Assembly (NCBI GenBank): GCA_002840785.1
Contig: PHCH01000001.1
Span: 62,001-126,000 of the forward strand
Reading direction: 5' to 3'
Source: Betaproteobacteria bacterium HGW-Betaproteobacteria-4
GTDB lineage: Bacteria > Pseudomonadota > Gammaproteobacteria > Burkholderiales > Rhodocyclaceae
DNA: 64,000 nt
Part shown: in pieces, positions 1 to 7,484 of the stretch
Layout: the number at the start of each line of letters is the position of its first letter
How positions within the stretch are numbered: position 1 is the stretch's first letter
Notes under the pieces: generated by a model
What the model saw: only the letters and a program-made list of their open reading frames with translations
Databases searched by the model: none
What the model was told of the DNA's origin: nothing
Program-made: the position numbers and the translations under genes

Positions 1-1
1 G

Positions 2-115
2 GGCAGAGAGAGGCTGTTTTCAGGCGATCTCATCTTTAACGGCTGCGCTCAGACTAGGCCGCTGCACGCCGCCCTGCCGGTGGCCGAACAGGAAGCGCTC
101 GGGGAAAAACCGTGA
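2..115 (+). CDS. C-terminal end of an unidentified protein (cut by window edge)
   Basis: A reading frame open from the window edge ends in TGA at 113-115, giving a 37-residue tail that finishes EQEALGEKP. The GTG start of the following tonB gene overlaps this stop (GTGA), so the two are probably translated together in one operon. The tail is too short to assign a family. In TonB systems this place is often taken by ExbD, but nothing in the visible residues proves that. Confidence 0.45.
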   Translation, partial: GRERLFSGDLIFNGCAQTRPLHAALPVAEQEALGEKP

Positions 116-855
116 TAGTCGCCGCGCTGCGCGAATTTTCTTGCAGACTCCTCCCCCACGAAGACTTCCCTCTGGGTGCGGTTAACCAGAGATTTTGGGC
201 AATTCTCGGATTGTCCATCCTCTTCCGCGCTGTACTGTTCGCCCTTATCGCCTGGCAGCGCCAGAACGGCCCGCGCAGCCTGCTGCCCCTCTTGGCCTCT
301 ATCCGCCTCATCGCCGTTCACGAACCGGGAGCTGTTGCCGCCGCCGCCCCTGCGCCGGCCACGGTCCCCCAGAAGGTTCGGCAGGACGCAATTCGCATGG
401 AGTGGCCGGCTCCTCGCGTGACGCAACCTGCCGGGCCGGCCAATGTGCCGACCCAAACGCCAGCGCCGTCAGCCGAGATGGCGGCGGTAGATGCGGCGCC
501 GGTCGCCAAGGTGGTCCCGTCGGAACACGCCGTTTCCGCGCAGCGGCCTCAAGGCGAAGTGCTCGAAGCCTATCGCCGGCGCCTCGGCGAATTGCCGGCC
601 CGCCATCAGAAATACCCGCGCGTCGCCGCCCTGCGCGGCTGGGAGGGCGAAGTCCGTTTGCGCCTGAAGGTGGCGCGCAAGGGCAACCTGCGCGGCGTCG
701 CCCTCGACCGTTCGAGCGGCTTCGAGGTGCTCGACCAGCACGCCCTGGCCATGCTCGAGGCGCTGGCCGGCCTGCCGCCGCTGCCCGAGGCGCTCGACAG
801 GAACGAGATATTGGTCGTCGTGCCGATCAATTTCAAACTCAAGAAAGCAACATGA
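112..855 (+). CDS. tonB: Energy transducer TonB
   Basis: This 247-residue protein is expected to pass proton-motive energy from an ExbBD complex in the inner membrane to outer-membrane receptors. One membrane segment is visible near residues 28-45 (FWAILGLSILF region), followed by a proline/alanine-rich periplasmic spacer (about 70-140). The C-terminal TonB domain contains YPRVAALRGWEGEV and a SSGFEVLDQHAL stretch typical of the family. The start is GTG at 112, overlapping the upstream stop; the ATGA at 852 couples it to the next gene, which is a broken TonB-dependent receptor. Family assignment is firm; the transported substrate is unknown. Confidence 0.88.
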   Translation: MIVAALREFSCRLLPHEDFPLGAVNQRFWAILGLSILFRAVLFALIAWQRQNGPRSLLPLLASIRLIAVHEPGAVAAAAPAPATVPQKVRQDAIRMEWPAPRVTQPAGPANVPTQTPAPSAEMAAVDAAPVAKVVPSEHAVSAQRPQGEVLEAYRRRLGELPARHQKYPRVAALRGWEGEVRLRLKVARKGNLRGVALDRSSGFEVLDQHALAMLEALAGLPPLPEALDRNEILVVVPINFKLKKAT

Positions 856-1301
856 AGAGAGGAGCCTCGGCCTGCTCGCTGATCGCCGTCACCATTTTGG
901 TACGCCAACTACAGTTGGCTGTGCGCCAGCTTCCGGTCCGACGCCTTCATTCTGGCGGAAAACAACAGCACGCACGGCACGGCGGCGGAGTGCACCAGAG
1001 CGGCACCGTCACCGACGCCCTGGGCAGCACGCTCACCTTTGACGGCCCGGGCAAGATTCCCGGCTACGCCATCCTCAACCTCAACGCCGAGGCCAAACTG
1101 GGCGACGGCTGGCAGATGTTCGCCAAGGTCAACAACGTTTTCGACAAGCACTACGCCACGGCCGGCGCACTGGCCGAAAACCCCTTCGTCGGCGGCAGCT
1201 TCCAGGCCGATCCGGGCAACTGGTACCGTGAAACCTTTATAGCACCAGGCACCCCGCGCTCGGCCTGGCTCGGCGTGCGTTATGTGTTTGGTGGCAAATG
1301 A
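852..1301 (+). pseudogene. TonB-dependent outer-membrane receptor remnant
   Basis: Only a start and the last barrel strands of a receptor that would normally be about 650-750 residues survive. The ATG at 852 overlaps the tonB stop and begins a signal-like MKRGASACSLIAV. From 901 a different frame reads YANYSWLCASFRSDAF, a typical late-barrel strand. From about 1000 the first frame resumes with KVNNVFDKHYA and ends GVRYVFGGK, a normal receptor C-terminus. At least one large internal deletion and two frame changes are therefore needed, and the product cannot be functional. The ATGA at 1298 leads directly into the sensor kinase, so the operon context is preserved. Confidence 0.8.
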
Positions 1302-2734
1302 CATTTCATTTCTGGCCCTTTATTCCGGTTGACCGCGCCCCGAAGGAAGTCCCCTTGGGCGATGGGAATGCAAAACTCAGCCTGCACACCCGCGTCGGTG
1401 TCGTCCTCACCGCGCTGGCGGCCAGCCTGCTCATCGTACTTGCCGGGCTCTGGCTGCACGGCACGCGGAATGCCATCCACGAAGAAGTCGAGGCGGCGAG
1501 CCGGGTTTCCGAGCAATGGCTCAAGGCCGTGCTCGGCGAAATGCACGACGTGCCGGCGGCGACACGCGGTGAGCGCCTGCTCAGTGTCGCCCGCGCCATT
1601 GGCCGGGTGCGCGCCAACGAGCTCGAAATCCGCTCGCTGGCCGGTGAAACCATCTATCGCTCGCCGGCCCCGAGCTACAAGGCCGGGCGCACGGTGCCAG
1701 GCTGGTTTGGCGGGCTGCTGGCCAGCGAATTCCCGGCCCGCACCCTGGCCGTCGAGGGCTATACATTGACCCTGCATCCCGACGATTCCCGCGCCATCCT
1801 CGACGCCTGGGACGATCTGGCCGCCATGGCCGGTTGGGCGCTGGCCCTGCTTGCTCTGCTCTTCGTGGCGACGCGCACAGCGCTGGGCCGGGCCCTGCGC
1901 CCGCTCGCCCAGATCATGCGTGCCCTCGACCGTACCGGCCGCGGCCGTTTCGACACCCGCCTGCCGGTGTTCGCCACGCCGGAACTCGGCCGCATTTCGC
2001 GCGCCTTCAACGGCATGGCCGACCGGCTGGGCGAAGCGGTGGATGACAACGTCCGCCTCGAAAGCGCCCGCGAAGTCGACCGCCAGATGCATGACCGCCT
2101 CGAAGAAGAGCGCCGGATCATCGCCCGCGAACTGCACGACGAGCTGGCCCAGGGTATTACCGCCGTGCGCGCCCTGGCTGGCGCCATCGTCCAACGCACA
2201 ACGGATGCGCCGGCGCTGCACGTTCCGGCCCGGGGCATCGTTGCCGTGACCGGCGAAATGCAGGATGGCGTGCGCAATATTTTGCACCGCCTGCGTCCGG
2301 CTGCCGGCAACAGTCTGGCCGCGACGCTCGAGCGCCAGCTTGCCGGCTGGCAGGAGCAGCACCCGGAAATCATCGTGAACAGCAGTCTGGCCATTGGCAT
2401 GCAGCCCGTCGCCGACAATCTCGCCATGGCTGTCGTTCGCGTCATTCAGGAAGGCCTGACCAATGTCGTCCGCCACGCACACGCCACGCAGGTCGATCTG
2501 GCTATCAGCCGTGTCGCCGGCTGGCTGCAACTAACGCTGGCCGACAACGGCCGTGGCCGTTCCGGCCAGCCCTCGGCGCAGCCCGGTTGCGGCCTCGGTC
2601 TGGCCGGCATGGGCGAACGCATCGCCGCTTTGGGCGGCCATCTTCAATTCGAACAACCGGCCGGCGGCGGCTTTCGTATCTTCGCCCGCCTGCCGGACGC
2701 CGTAGCGCAACACTCCCCGGAGGAATTTGCATGA
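1298..2734 (+). CDS. NarX-type sensor histidine kinase (HisKA_3)
   Basis: A 478-residue membrane sensor kinase. There are membrane segments near 37-54 and 178-195 flanking a periplasmic sensing region of about 120 residues, then a HAMP linker, a HisKA_3 dimerisation domain with phospho-acceptor His280 in ARELHDELAQG, and an HATPase_c domain (N-box region about 380-400, DNGRG and GLGLAGMGERI later). This architecture belongs to the NarX/UhpB/MoxY group that phosphorylates LuxR-type regulators. Its stop region abuts the next gene, a NarL-type regulator, so the two form a pair. The start overlaps the receptor remnant's stop (ATGA). A copy of a short dispersed repeat lies in its first codons (1302-1335). 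The signal is unknown. Confidence 0.88.
   Translation: MTFHFWPFIPVDRAPKEVPLGDGNAKLSLHTRVGVVLTALAASLLIVLAGLWLHGTRNAIHEEVEAASRVSEQWLKAVLGEMHDVPAATRGERLLSVARAIGRVRANELEIRSLAGETIYRSPAPSYKAGRTVPGWFGGLLASEFPARTLAVEGYTLTLHPDDSRAILDAWDDLAAMAGWALALLALLFVATRTALGRALRPLAQIMRALDRTGRGRFDTRLPVFATPELGRISRAFNGMADRLGEAVDDNVRLESAREVDRQMHDRLEEERRIIARELHDELAQGITAVRALAGAIVQRTTDAPALHVPARGIVAVTGEMQDGVRNILHRLRPAAGNSLAATLERQLAGWQEQHPEIIVNSSLAIGMQPVADNLAMAVVRVIQEGLTNVVRHAHATQVDLAISRVAGWLQLTLADNGRGRSGQPSAQPGCGLGLAGMGERIAALGGHLQFEQPAGGGFRIFARLPDAVAQHSPEEFA
1302..1335 (-). repeat. Dispersed CGGTCAACCGG + A-rich tail repeat, copy 1
   Basis: Read on the minus strand, the core CGGTCAACCGG (1335-1325) is followed by an A-rich tail of about 22 nt. 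The same core plus a similar tail occurs at 56481, 60906 and 63081. Here it forms part of the first codons of the sensor kinase. Confidence 0.5.
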
Positions 2735-3378
2735 GCAACGCGCTGCACGGCAAACGCATCCTGCTCGCCGACGATCACGCGATGGTTCGCCTCGGCTTCC
2801 GTTGCCTGCTCGAAGGGGCCGGCGCCACGGTGGTGGGCGAGGCCGAGAACGGCGAAAACGCCGTCCGCCTCTACGCCGAAACCAACCCGGACGTCGTCGC
2901 GATGGACGTCTCGATGCCCGGCATCGGCGGTCTGGCGGCGCTCGAACGGCTGCTTGCCTGGGATGGCAAGACCAAAGTCCTGATGCTTTCGGCCCACAAC
3001 GACGACATCGTGCCGGTGCGCGCCCTGCGCCTCGGTGCTCGCGGTTACCTGTGCAAGCGGGCGGCGCCGGAGGAGTTCCTGCGCGCCGTCGGTCAGGTGG
3101 CGAGCGATCGTCGTTACCTCGACCCGGAACTGGCCCAGGCCGTCGCGCTGGCCCAGCTTTCCGGCTCGAGCAGCCCGGTCGACACGCTGACCGAGAAGGA
3201 GCTGGCCGTCTTCATGAAGCTGGCCGAAGGCCGTTCGGTCAACGACGTGGCCGAGGATTTCTGCCTGAGCCCGAGCACGGTCGGCACGCACCTTTATCAC
3301 ATCAAACAGAAGCTCAATGTGCACAACGCCGCCGAGTTGACGCTGGTCGCTGTGCGCAACGGTCTGATCGAGGCCTGA
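2731..3378 (+). CDS. NarL/LuxR-family response regulator
   Basis: A 215-residue two-component regulator partnered with the preceding kinase (its ATG overlaps the kinase stop; RBS GGAGG at 2718-2722). The receiver domain (about 8-125) carries the acidic pocket ADDH, phospho-acceptor Asp59 in AMDVSMPG, and a conserved Lys in YLCKRAA. The C-terminal LuxR helix-turn-helix (about 150-212) contains LTEKELAVFMKLAEGRSVNDVA and the recognition helix LSPSTVGTHLYHIKQKL. Its last 21 bases (from 3358) and the DNA behind it are duplicated at 5398, so the neighbouring catabolic genes were once tandemly copied from here. Target genes are unknown; the adjacent DUF1302 gene is a plausible candidate. Confidence 0.9.
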   Translation: MSNALHGKRILLADDHAMVRLGFRCLLEGAGATVVGEAENGENAVRLYAETNPDVVAMDVSMPGIGGLAALERLLAWDGKTKVLMLSAHNDDIVPVRALRLGARGYLCKRAAPEEFLRAVGQVASDRRYLDPELAQAVALAQLSGSSSPVDTLTEKELAVFMKLAEGRSVNDVAEDFCLSPSTVGTHLYHIKQKLNVHNAAELTLVAVRNGLIEA

Positions 3379-3533
3379 GTGTCAGCCGTGCTCCTGTGAA
3401 GCGTGTGCTGGCTGCGCTTCTCCAAGCTGACCGCGTGGCCGGCGTTCCGGGTGGTACGGCGATCAATCGCTGCCCCCTCCGCAGGGTAGAGCGTGTGCCC
3501 ACAACCTAAGGCGCGGCCGCTCATCCCCGGTGA

Positions 3534-3565
3534 GCAGAAGACGCGCGATCACACGCGTCTTCTGC
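3534..3565 (+). terminator. Perfect 12-bp hairpin after the response regulator gene
   Basis: GCAGAAGACGCG (3534-3545) and CGCGTCTTCTGC (3554-3565) pair perfectly around an 8-nt loop. An identical hairpin is kept in repeat copy 2 at 5575-5606 while surrounding bases have diverged. No T-run follows, so it may be a factor-dependent terminator, an mRNA-stabilising stem, or part of the downstream leader RNA. Confidence 0.45.
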
Positions 3566-3630
3566 CTGGCTGCCGATCAACGCGCAGCACGGGCGTGTCG
3601 TCCAAGGCTGATCAGGCTAGCAGCCCCGGG

Positions 3631-3706
3631 CTTTACCGAATTCGACATGGCGCCGCCGCAACTGTCGCTTTGAGTAAAGACGAAAAATCAAGGGGTGGGA
3701 TTTAAT
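3631..3706 (+). promoter_or_regulatory. Conserved two-hairpin leader motif, copy 1
   Basis: This copy carries CTTTAC, then CGACAT..CTGTCG (3643-3667), then CTTTGAGTAAAGACGAA and a purine-rich tail ending TTTAAT. The same order occurs at 5674-5749 and, with many substitutions, at 30250-30334. In this copy the first stem has one mismatch (CGACAT opposite CTGTCG). It stands upstream of a truncated DUF1302 fragment and is probably no longer functional. Confidence 0.55.
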
Positions 3707-3767
3707 ACTTCGCATAGATACCTTCAAAGAGCCGTATCAGATGACCAACAGCGAGAGGGGACACTTC

Positions 3768-4013
3768 ATGTTGAAAAACTTGAGAAGCAAACGTCAAATA
3801 ATGATTGCGCTGCTCGCACTGGCGAGCCCTTGGTATTCCACGCATACAATCGAATTCGACACGGGAAATCCGGATCTGGCAGTCCATTGGGACAGCACGG
3901 TCCGCTACGACCTCGGGGCGAGGGCGCAAAAGTGGGACGAGCGAATCGTCAATACAGCACTAGAGGCTTCACTCAGATCCTTTTCAGGTTCGACGGACAT
4001 CCCGGCAGCCTAG
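3768..4013 (+). pseudogene. DUF1302-family gene, 5' fragment
   Basis: The first about 65 codons match the start of the intact DUF1302 gene at 5811: signal peptide MLKNLRSKRQIM, then DTGNPDLAVHWDSTVRYDLGARAQ, the family's first strand. Homology stops at about 3962 and the frame runs into unrelated DNA, ending at TAG 4011-4013 after 81 residues, against about 551 in the full gene. The remaining downstream sequence is the 3' end of a decarboxylase-like gene, so this is a rearrangement joint. RBS GAGAGGGG precedes the ATG. Confidence 0.85.
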
Positions 4014-4123
4014 GTCCAACCGAGCTTATGCCCGTGCTCGGCATCAACCAGGCTTTGCATTATCAGATCAAGACGGACAAACCAGTCTTCACCGCGATGG
4101 AAGTGATCGAGCAGTTGACCTGA
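3980..4123 (+). pseudogene. Acetoacetate-decarboxylase-like gene, 3' fragment
   Basis: In frame 2 this encodes GPTELMPVLGINQALHYQ and FTAMEVIEQL, then TGA. This aligns with the C-terminus of the complete gene at 30491-31336 (NEMPVLGVAGGLCYQ, FTAMEVVEEL). About 48 of some 280 codons remain, with no start. It is diverged from the intact gene, so it comes from a paralogue rather than a recent copy. A complementary 5' fragment of a third family member lies at 20408. Confidence 0.8.
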
Positions 4124-4216
4124 AATAGTTATGTCGCATTGACGGGTAAGCCGCCTGCATGGTCTATGCTGACTTTGAATGAAATGGCTTGAAACGAGAC
4201 GCTGGCTGCCAAAGGA

Positions 4217-4530
4217 ATGCGCTTCCCAATCGACATCATTTTGGTGTGCATTCGCTGGTATGCCGCGTATCCGTTGAGCTGCCGCTACTTGGAAGAAGTA
4301 ATGCAGGAGCGCGGCGTATTTGTCGACCACTACTCGATCAACCGCTGGGCGATTCGGTTTCTGCCTTTGCTTGAGAAAGTGTTCCGCAGACACAAGCGTC
4401 CTCTAGGCACGAGTTGGCGGATAGATGAAGCTTATATCAAGGTCAAGGGTGTCTGGAATACATCTACCGCGCATTGGACAAGGAAGGCAAAACGGTCGAC
4501 TTCTTGCTGACGGCAAGGCGCGACTGAATC
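4217..4530 (+). pseudogene. IS6-family transposase, truncated and frameshifted
   Basis: RFPIDIILVCIRWYAAYPLS, QERGVFVDHYSINRW and WRIDEAYIKVKGVW are the N-terminal half of an IS6-family DDE transposase (first catalytic Asp in IDEAYIKVKG). A single-base loss near 4454 shifts the frame; the other frame continues EYIYRALDKEGKTVDFLLTA and then stops at about 4528. The C-terminal half with the other catalytic residues is missing. It abuts an IS3 fragment on the other strand. Confidence 0.85.
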
Positions 4531-4722
4531 GCCCCGGCTTTCCTAGACACTCTGTAGCGGTTGAAATAGTGGTTCTCGAACTCTACCGGGGAAACGTCGT
4601 TTGCATAGATGTGACGACGTTCGGGATTGTAGAACCTCTCGGCGAGCTTCCTCGCGGTCGAGATGGGTTTTGCGGCGGATACGCTCCCGCTTGAGCAACT
4701 GACACTCCTCTCTGCCAAAAAT
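4527..4722 (-). pseudogene. IS3-family orfB, 3' fragment with terminal repeat
   Basis: On the minus strand the frames encode LLKRERIRRKTHLDREEARRE and, after a small deletion and frame change, ERFYNPERRHIYANDVSPVEFENHYF, the standard C-terminus of IS3 OrfB. The outer edge TGAATCGCCCCGGC (about 4525) resembles the terminal repeat of the intact IS3 element at 25216, but the elements differ. It is a remnant without the catalytic core. Confidence 0.75.
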
Positions 4723-4779
4723 ACGTTCATCGGTTGTCAATGCGACACAACCTTTTTTCATCAATCGGAGAACCTCATC

Positions 4780-4902
4780 ATGATTCATCGCACCCTGCTC
4801 GCTGGTTTGACCTGCCTTGTCATGCTTACTTCGGTCTCTGCCATGGCAGACCAGGCTAACGATGAGAAAGCCAAAACACTCCGACTAATGCAACATCAAT
4901 AG
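4780..4902 (+). CDS. Short exported peptide or truncated periplasmic protein
   Basis: A 40-codon frame with a GGAG box nine bases upstream. MIHRTLLAGLTCLVMLTSVSAMADQA is a good Sec signal peptide with an AMA|DQ cleavage site; only about 17 mature residues follow before TAG. It could be the 5' end of a periplasmic protein whose body was deleted, which fits the surrounding debris, or a genuine small secreted peptide. No family is recognisable. Confidence 0.4.
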   Translation: MIHRTLLAGLTCLVMLTSVSAMADQANDEKAKTLRLMQHQ

Positions 4903-4974
4903 ACGTTTTTCAAGTGAAAGATTCAGCCAATCACCCGTTACCTTTTGTAATTTTATTTCAAAGAGGAATCCATC

Positions 4975-5388
4975 ATGGAAATTGAGAAGAACAAAGAAAT
5001 CGTCAGGCAGTTGTTTGCCCGGTTCACACTAACGGAAATTGATCAAGCAATGGATCTGCTCGCTGACGACGCCATATGGACAGTCATGGGCGAGCCACGA
5101 CGCTTCGCTTATGCAGGACCCAAGACCAAGGCGATCTTCACCGGCTTAATTAAAGGATTTCTGCGCTCCATGGTGAAGTTCAACTTCGTGCCGAACGCTA
5201 TGACGGCCGAACAAGATCGCGTGTCCGTCGAAGCCGAGTCATTTGGTGAATCAGCGGACGGGAACAAGTACCACAACTTTTACCATCTCCTATTCGTAGT
5301 CAGCGACGGGAAGATTCAGGCCGTTCGCGAATATTTGGACCCGCTTGAGGTCTGGGAATTCACAGGTGAGATGAAGTTCCCAACCTGA
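4975..5388 (+). CDS. SnoaL/NTF2-like fold protein (catabolic isomerase or hydratase type)
   Basis: A 137-residue protein with the cone-shaped alpha+beta fold pattern: helix ENKEIVRQLFARF, DLLADDAIWTVMG, a central SVEAESFGE strand and the HNFYHLLFVVSDGKIQAVREYLDP hairpin. In ketosteroid isomerase, limonene epoxide hydrolase and SnoaL this fold forms a hydrophobic pocket for cyclic substrates. RBS AAAGAGGAAT precedes the ATG at 4975. It is the first of three such genes in the window (also 16876 and 31540), all among steroid-like catabolic genes. A Delta-isomerase or hydratase role is an inference; the exact reaction is not readable. Confidence 0.75.
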   Translation: MEIEKNKEIVRQLFARFTLTEIDQAMDLLADDAIWTVMGEPRRFAYAGPKTKAIFTGLIKGFLRSMVKFNFVPNAMTAEQDRVSVEAESFGESADGNKYHNFYHLLFVVSDGKIQAVREYLDPLEVWEFTGEMKFPT

Positions 5389-5397
5389 TCATTGTTT

Positions 5398-6012
5398 AAC
5401 GGTCTGATCGAGGCCTGAGTGTCGGCAGTGCTCCTGTTTCTCGTGTGCCGGCCGCTCTTCTTCAAGCTAACCTCGTAACCGGCATGCCGGGTGGTTCGGC
5501 CATCAGTCGCTGCCCCCCTTTGCGGGGCAGCTCGGGTGCCCACAACCTAAGGCGCGGCCGCTCATCCCCGGTGAGCAGAAGACGCGCGATCACACGCGTC
5601 TTCTGCCTGGCTGCCGATCAACGCGCAGCATGGGCGTGTCGTCCACGGCTGATCAGGCTAGCACCCCCCGGGGCTTTACCGAATCCGACAGGGCGCCGCC
5701 GCAACTGTCGCTTTGAGTAAAGACGAAAAATAAAGGGATGGGATGTAATGCTCAACACAGATACCTTCAGTGAGGTCTATCTGATCACCAACAGCGAGAG
5801 GGGACACTTAATGCTGAAAAACTTAAGAAGCAAACGTCAAATAATGGTTCGCAGGCTTGCACTGCTCGCGCTGGCGGGCCCTTGCTATTCCGCGCATGCA
5901 TTCGAAATTAATACGGGAAATCCGGATGTGGTTGTCCGTTGGGACAATACGGTGCGGTACAACGTGGGGGTGAGAGCACAGGAGCGGGACAATCGTATTG
6001 TCAATACGGCAA
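5398..6012 (+). repeat. Direct repeat, copy 2
   Basis: The partner of 3358-3962. It starts with the same 23-bp 3' end of the response regulator (an orphan gene tail directly behind the SnoaL-like gene), keeps the perfect hairpin (5575-5606) and the leader motif (5674-5749), and enters the full DUF1302 gene. Divergence is moderate, so the duplication is not recent. Confidence 0.9.
5674..5749 (+). promoter_or_regulatory. Conserved two-hairpin leader motif, copy 2 (upstream of DUF1302 gene)
   Basis: CGACAG (5686-5691) pairs with CTGTCG (5705-5710) across 13 nt. The TCG of that second arm can instead start a hairpin TCG-CTTT-GAGT-AAAG-A-CGA just downstream, so the two stems are mutually exclusive. 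The motif ends about 60 nt before the ATG at 5811. Copy 3 (30250) conserves both stems despite substitutions. This suggests a cis-regulatory RNA or attenuator; the ligand is unknown. Confidence 0.6.
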
Positions 6013-7466
6013 CGGGCGCGAACTCTGATCTTAAATTTGATCGCGGAGATGTAATCACTAATCGAGTTGATGTGTTGTCTGAGTTCGATGCTGTATATCA
6101 AAATCGCCTGGGTTTCCGTGTCAGCGGGCAGGGGTGGTATGACAACGCTTATCAAGACGACAAGGAAGTGCTGAATCCTGCAAATCCGATTCCGGCGTAC
6201 CCGAATGGGCAGTACGACAGGTACACCAAGCGCTATAACGCCGGTCCGGCAGCTGAGTTCCTTGATTACTTTGTATTCGCCAAGTTCAATTTCGGTGACA
6301 TCGAAAATAACGTAAAACTGGGTAGCCATAACCTGTACTGGGGTGAGTCCCTGTTTAGCTTTATTCATGGCGTTTCCTACAGCCAAGGGCCTGTTGACAT
6401 TCGTAAAGCCGTGGCGACTCCGGGTATCGAGGCAAAGGAACTGTTCAAACCGCTGAAACAGTTTTCGTTCACCAGCCAGTTGGCGCCGACCCTTTCGGTT
6501 TCTGGTCAATACTTCTTTGATTGGAAGCCATCTCAATTTCCGGATGGTGGAACCTACTGGGGTATTTTCGATGCGGTGCATGGCGCAGGTGGCACCGTTC
6601 TTCCCAGTGGATATCCGTGGGTTGGTGCAAACCACGTGCCGAAGGACAAGTCGGGTGATTGGGGCTTGATGGCGAAGTGGTCTCCTGAGTTTCTGGGGGG
6701 GACTATGGGTTTCTACTACCGTGAATACACGGACAAGTTGCCGCTGTTTGCGAATGGTACCGCTGGTGTCGGCGGCTTCACCGGACTCGGTCATGACTAT
6801 ACCGATAAGCGTGCCAAGATTTACGGCGTGAGCTTAGCCAAGAACGTGGCGGGAGTCGCGGTGGGTGCGGAAGTTGTGTATCGACAGGGGACGAATTTGC
6901 TGATGTCGGATCTGTTGATGGTTGGTAAGGAGCCCGTCGGCAATACCTTTCATGCGCTCGTCAATGCGGTGGGCTATGCCGGCAAGACCGCGCTGTTCGA
7001 TTCCATGGTCTGGATGGGCGAGCTGACCTATAGCCGCTTGGATAAGGTGACAGCGAATGCGGACATGTATCGCTCGGTCGCGAATTGCAACTTGCCGGGC
7101 TTCTCCTCCGCAAGCTCCGGCGCGGGTACATTGGGTTGTTCGACCCGAGACAGCTTGGGTATCGCAGTTAAAGTTGAGCCTAAATGGTTCCAGGTACTTG
7201 ATGGGGTGGATCTCTCGATGCCGCTCTTCTATACCACGGGCCTCAAAGGAACCTCGCCTGTCCTCTTTGGTGGTTACGAAGGCAATGGTAGCTACAGCGC
7301 CGGTCTGAGTGCCGATTATTTGAATAAGTACAACTTCGCATTGGCCTACAACGGCGTCTTTGCGAAAAAGAAGGAAGGTCCTGGCAGCACGATCGCCGAT
7401 ACGGGTGGCATCGGCTATTGGTGGGATCGAGCAAACGTAACCTTTACATTCAAGACGACCTTCTAA
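5811..7466 (+). CDS. DUF1302-family outer-membrane/envelope protein
   Basis: A 551-residue exported protein. The signal peptide MLKNLRSKRQIMVRRLALLALAGPCYSAHA is followed by FEINTGNPDVVVRWDNTVRYNVGVRAQ, the hallmark first strand of DUF1302, and then many amphipathic strands ending in the aromatic WWDRANVTFTFKTTF, as in outer-membrane barrels. The ATG at 5811 is preferred over an upstream in-frame ATG at 5748 because GAGAGGGG lies just before it and the signal peptide starts there. It is followed 18 bp later by a DUF1329 gene. In steroid and hydrocarbon degraders this pair occurs with YCF48 and RND proteins, as here, and is thought to move hydrophobic substrate across the envelope. Confidence 0.85.
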   Translation: MLKNLRSKRQIMVRRLALLALAGPCYSAHAFEINTGNPDVVVRWDNTVRYNVGVRAQERDNRIVNTATGANSDLKFDRGDVITNRVDVLSEFDAVYQNRLGFRVSGQGWYDNAYQDDKEVLNPANPIPAYPNGQYDRYTKRYNAGPAAEFLDYFVFAKFNFGDIENNVKLGSHNLYWGESLFSFIHGVSYSQGPVDIRKAVATPGIEAKELFKPLKQFSFTSQLAPTLSVSGQYFFDWKPSQFPDGGTYWGIFDAVHGAGGTVLPSGYPWVGANHVPKDKSGDWGLMAKWSPEFLGGTMGFYYREYTDKLPLFANGTAGVGGFTGLGHDYTDKRAKIYGVSLAKNVAGVAVGAEVVYRQGTNLLMSDLLMVGKEPVGNTFHALVNAVGYAGKTALFDSMVWMGELTYSRLDKVTANADMYRSVANCNLPGFSSASSGAGTLGCSTRDSLGIAVKVEPKWFQVLDGVDLSMPLFYTTGLKGTSPVLFGGYEGNGSYSAGLSADYLNKYNFALAYNGVFAKKKEGPGSTIADTGGIGYWWDRANVTFTFKTTF

Positions 7467-7484
7467 ACAAAGAGGAAAATTCTT

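Larger units (their letters stand above)
3358..3962 (+). repeat. Direct repeat, copy 1 (regulator 3' end + leader + DUF1302 5' end)
   Basis: This stretch and 5398-6012 share a nearly collinear sequence with scattered substitutions. The shared segment starts in the last codons of the response regulator (AACGGTCTGATCGAGG), runs through an intergenic leader and ends about 65 codons into a DUF1302 gene. The offset is 2040 bp. Because only copy 1 is attached to the full regulator gene and only copy 2 leads into a full DUF1302 gene, this is a tandem duplication in which copy 1 was later truncated. Confidence 0.9.

Noticed and set aside
1280-2530. Long minus-strand frame of 416 codons
   Set aside because: It lies antisense to a well-supported histidine kinase gene, has no family signature, and is the usual antisense frame of high-GC coding DNA.
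5660-5730. Cobalamin riboswitch
   Set aside because: GAATCCGACAGGGC and CCGCAACTGTC resemble parts of the B12 riboswitch core, but the downstream B12 box (GAGCCAGGA..ACCTGCC) is absent and copy 3 at 30250 changes CCGCAACTG to CCGCGGCTG, keeping only the local stem.
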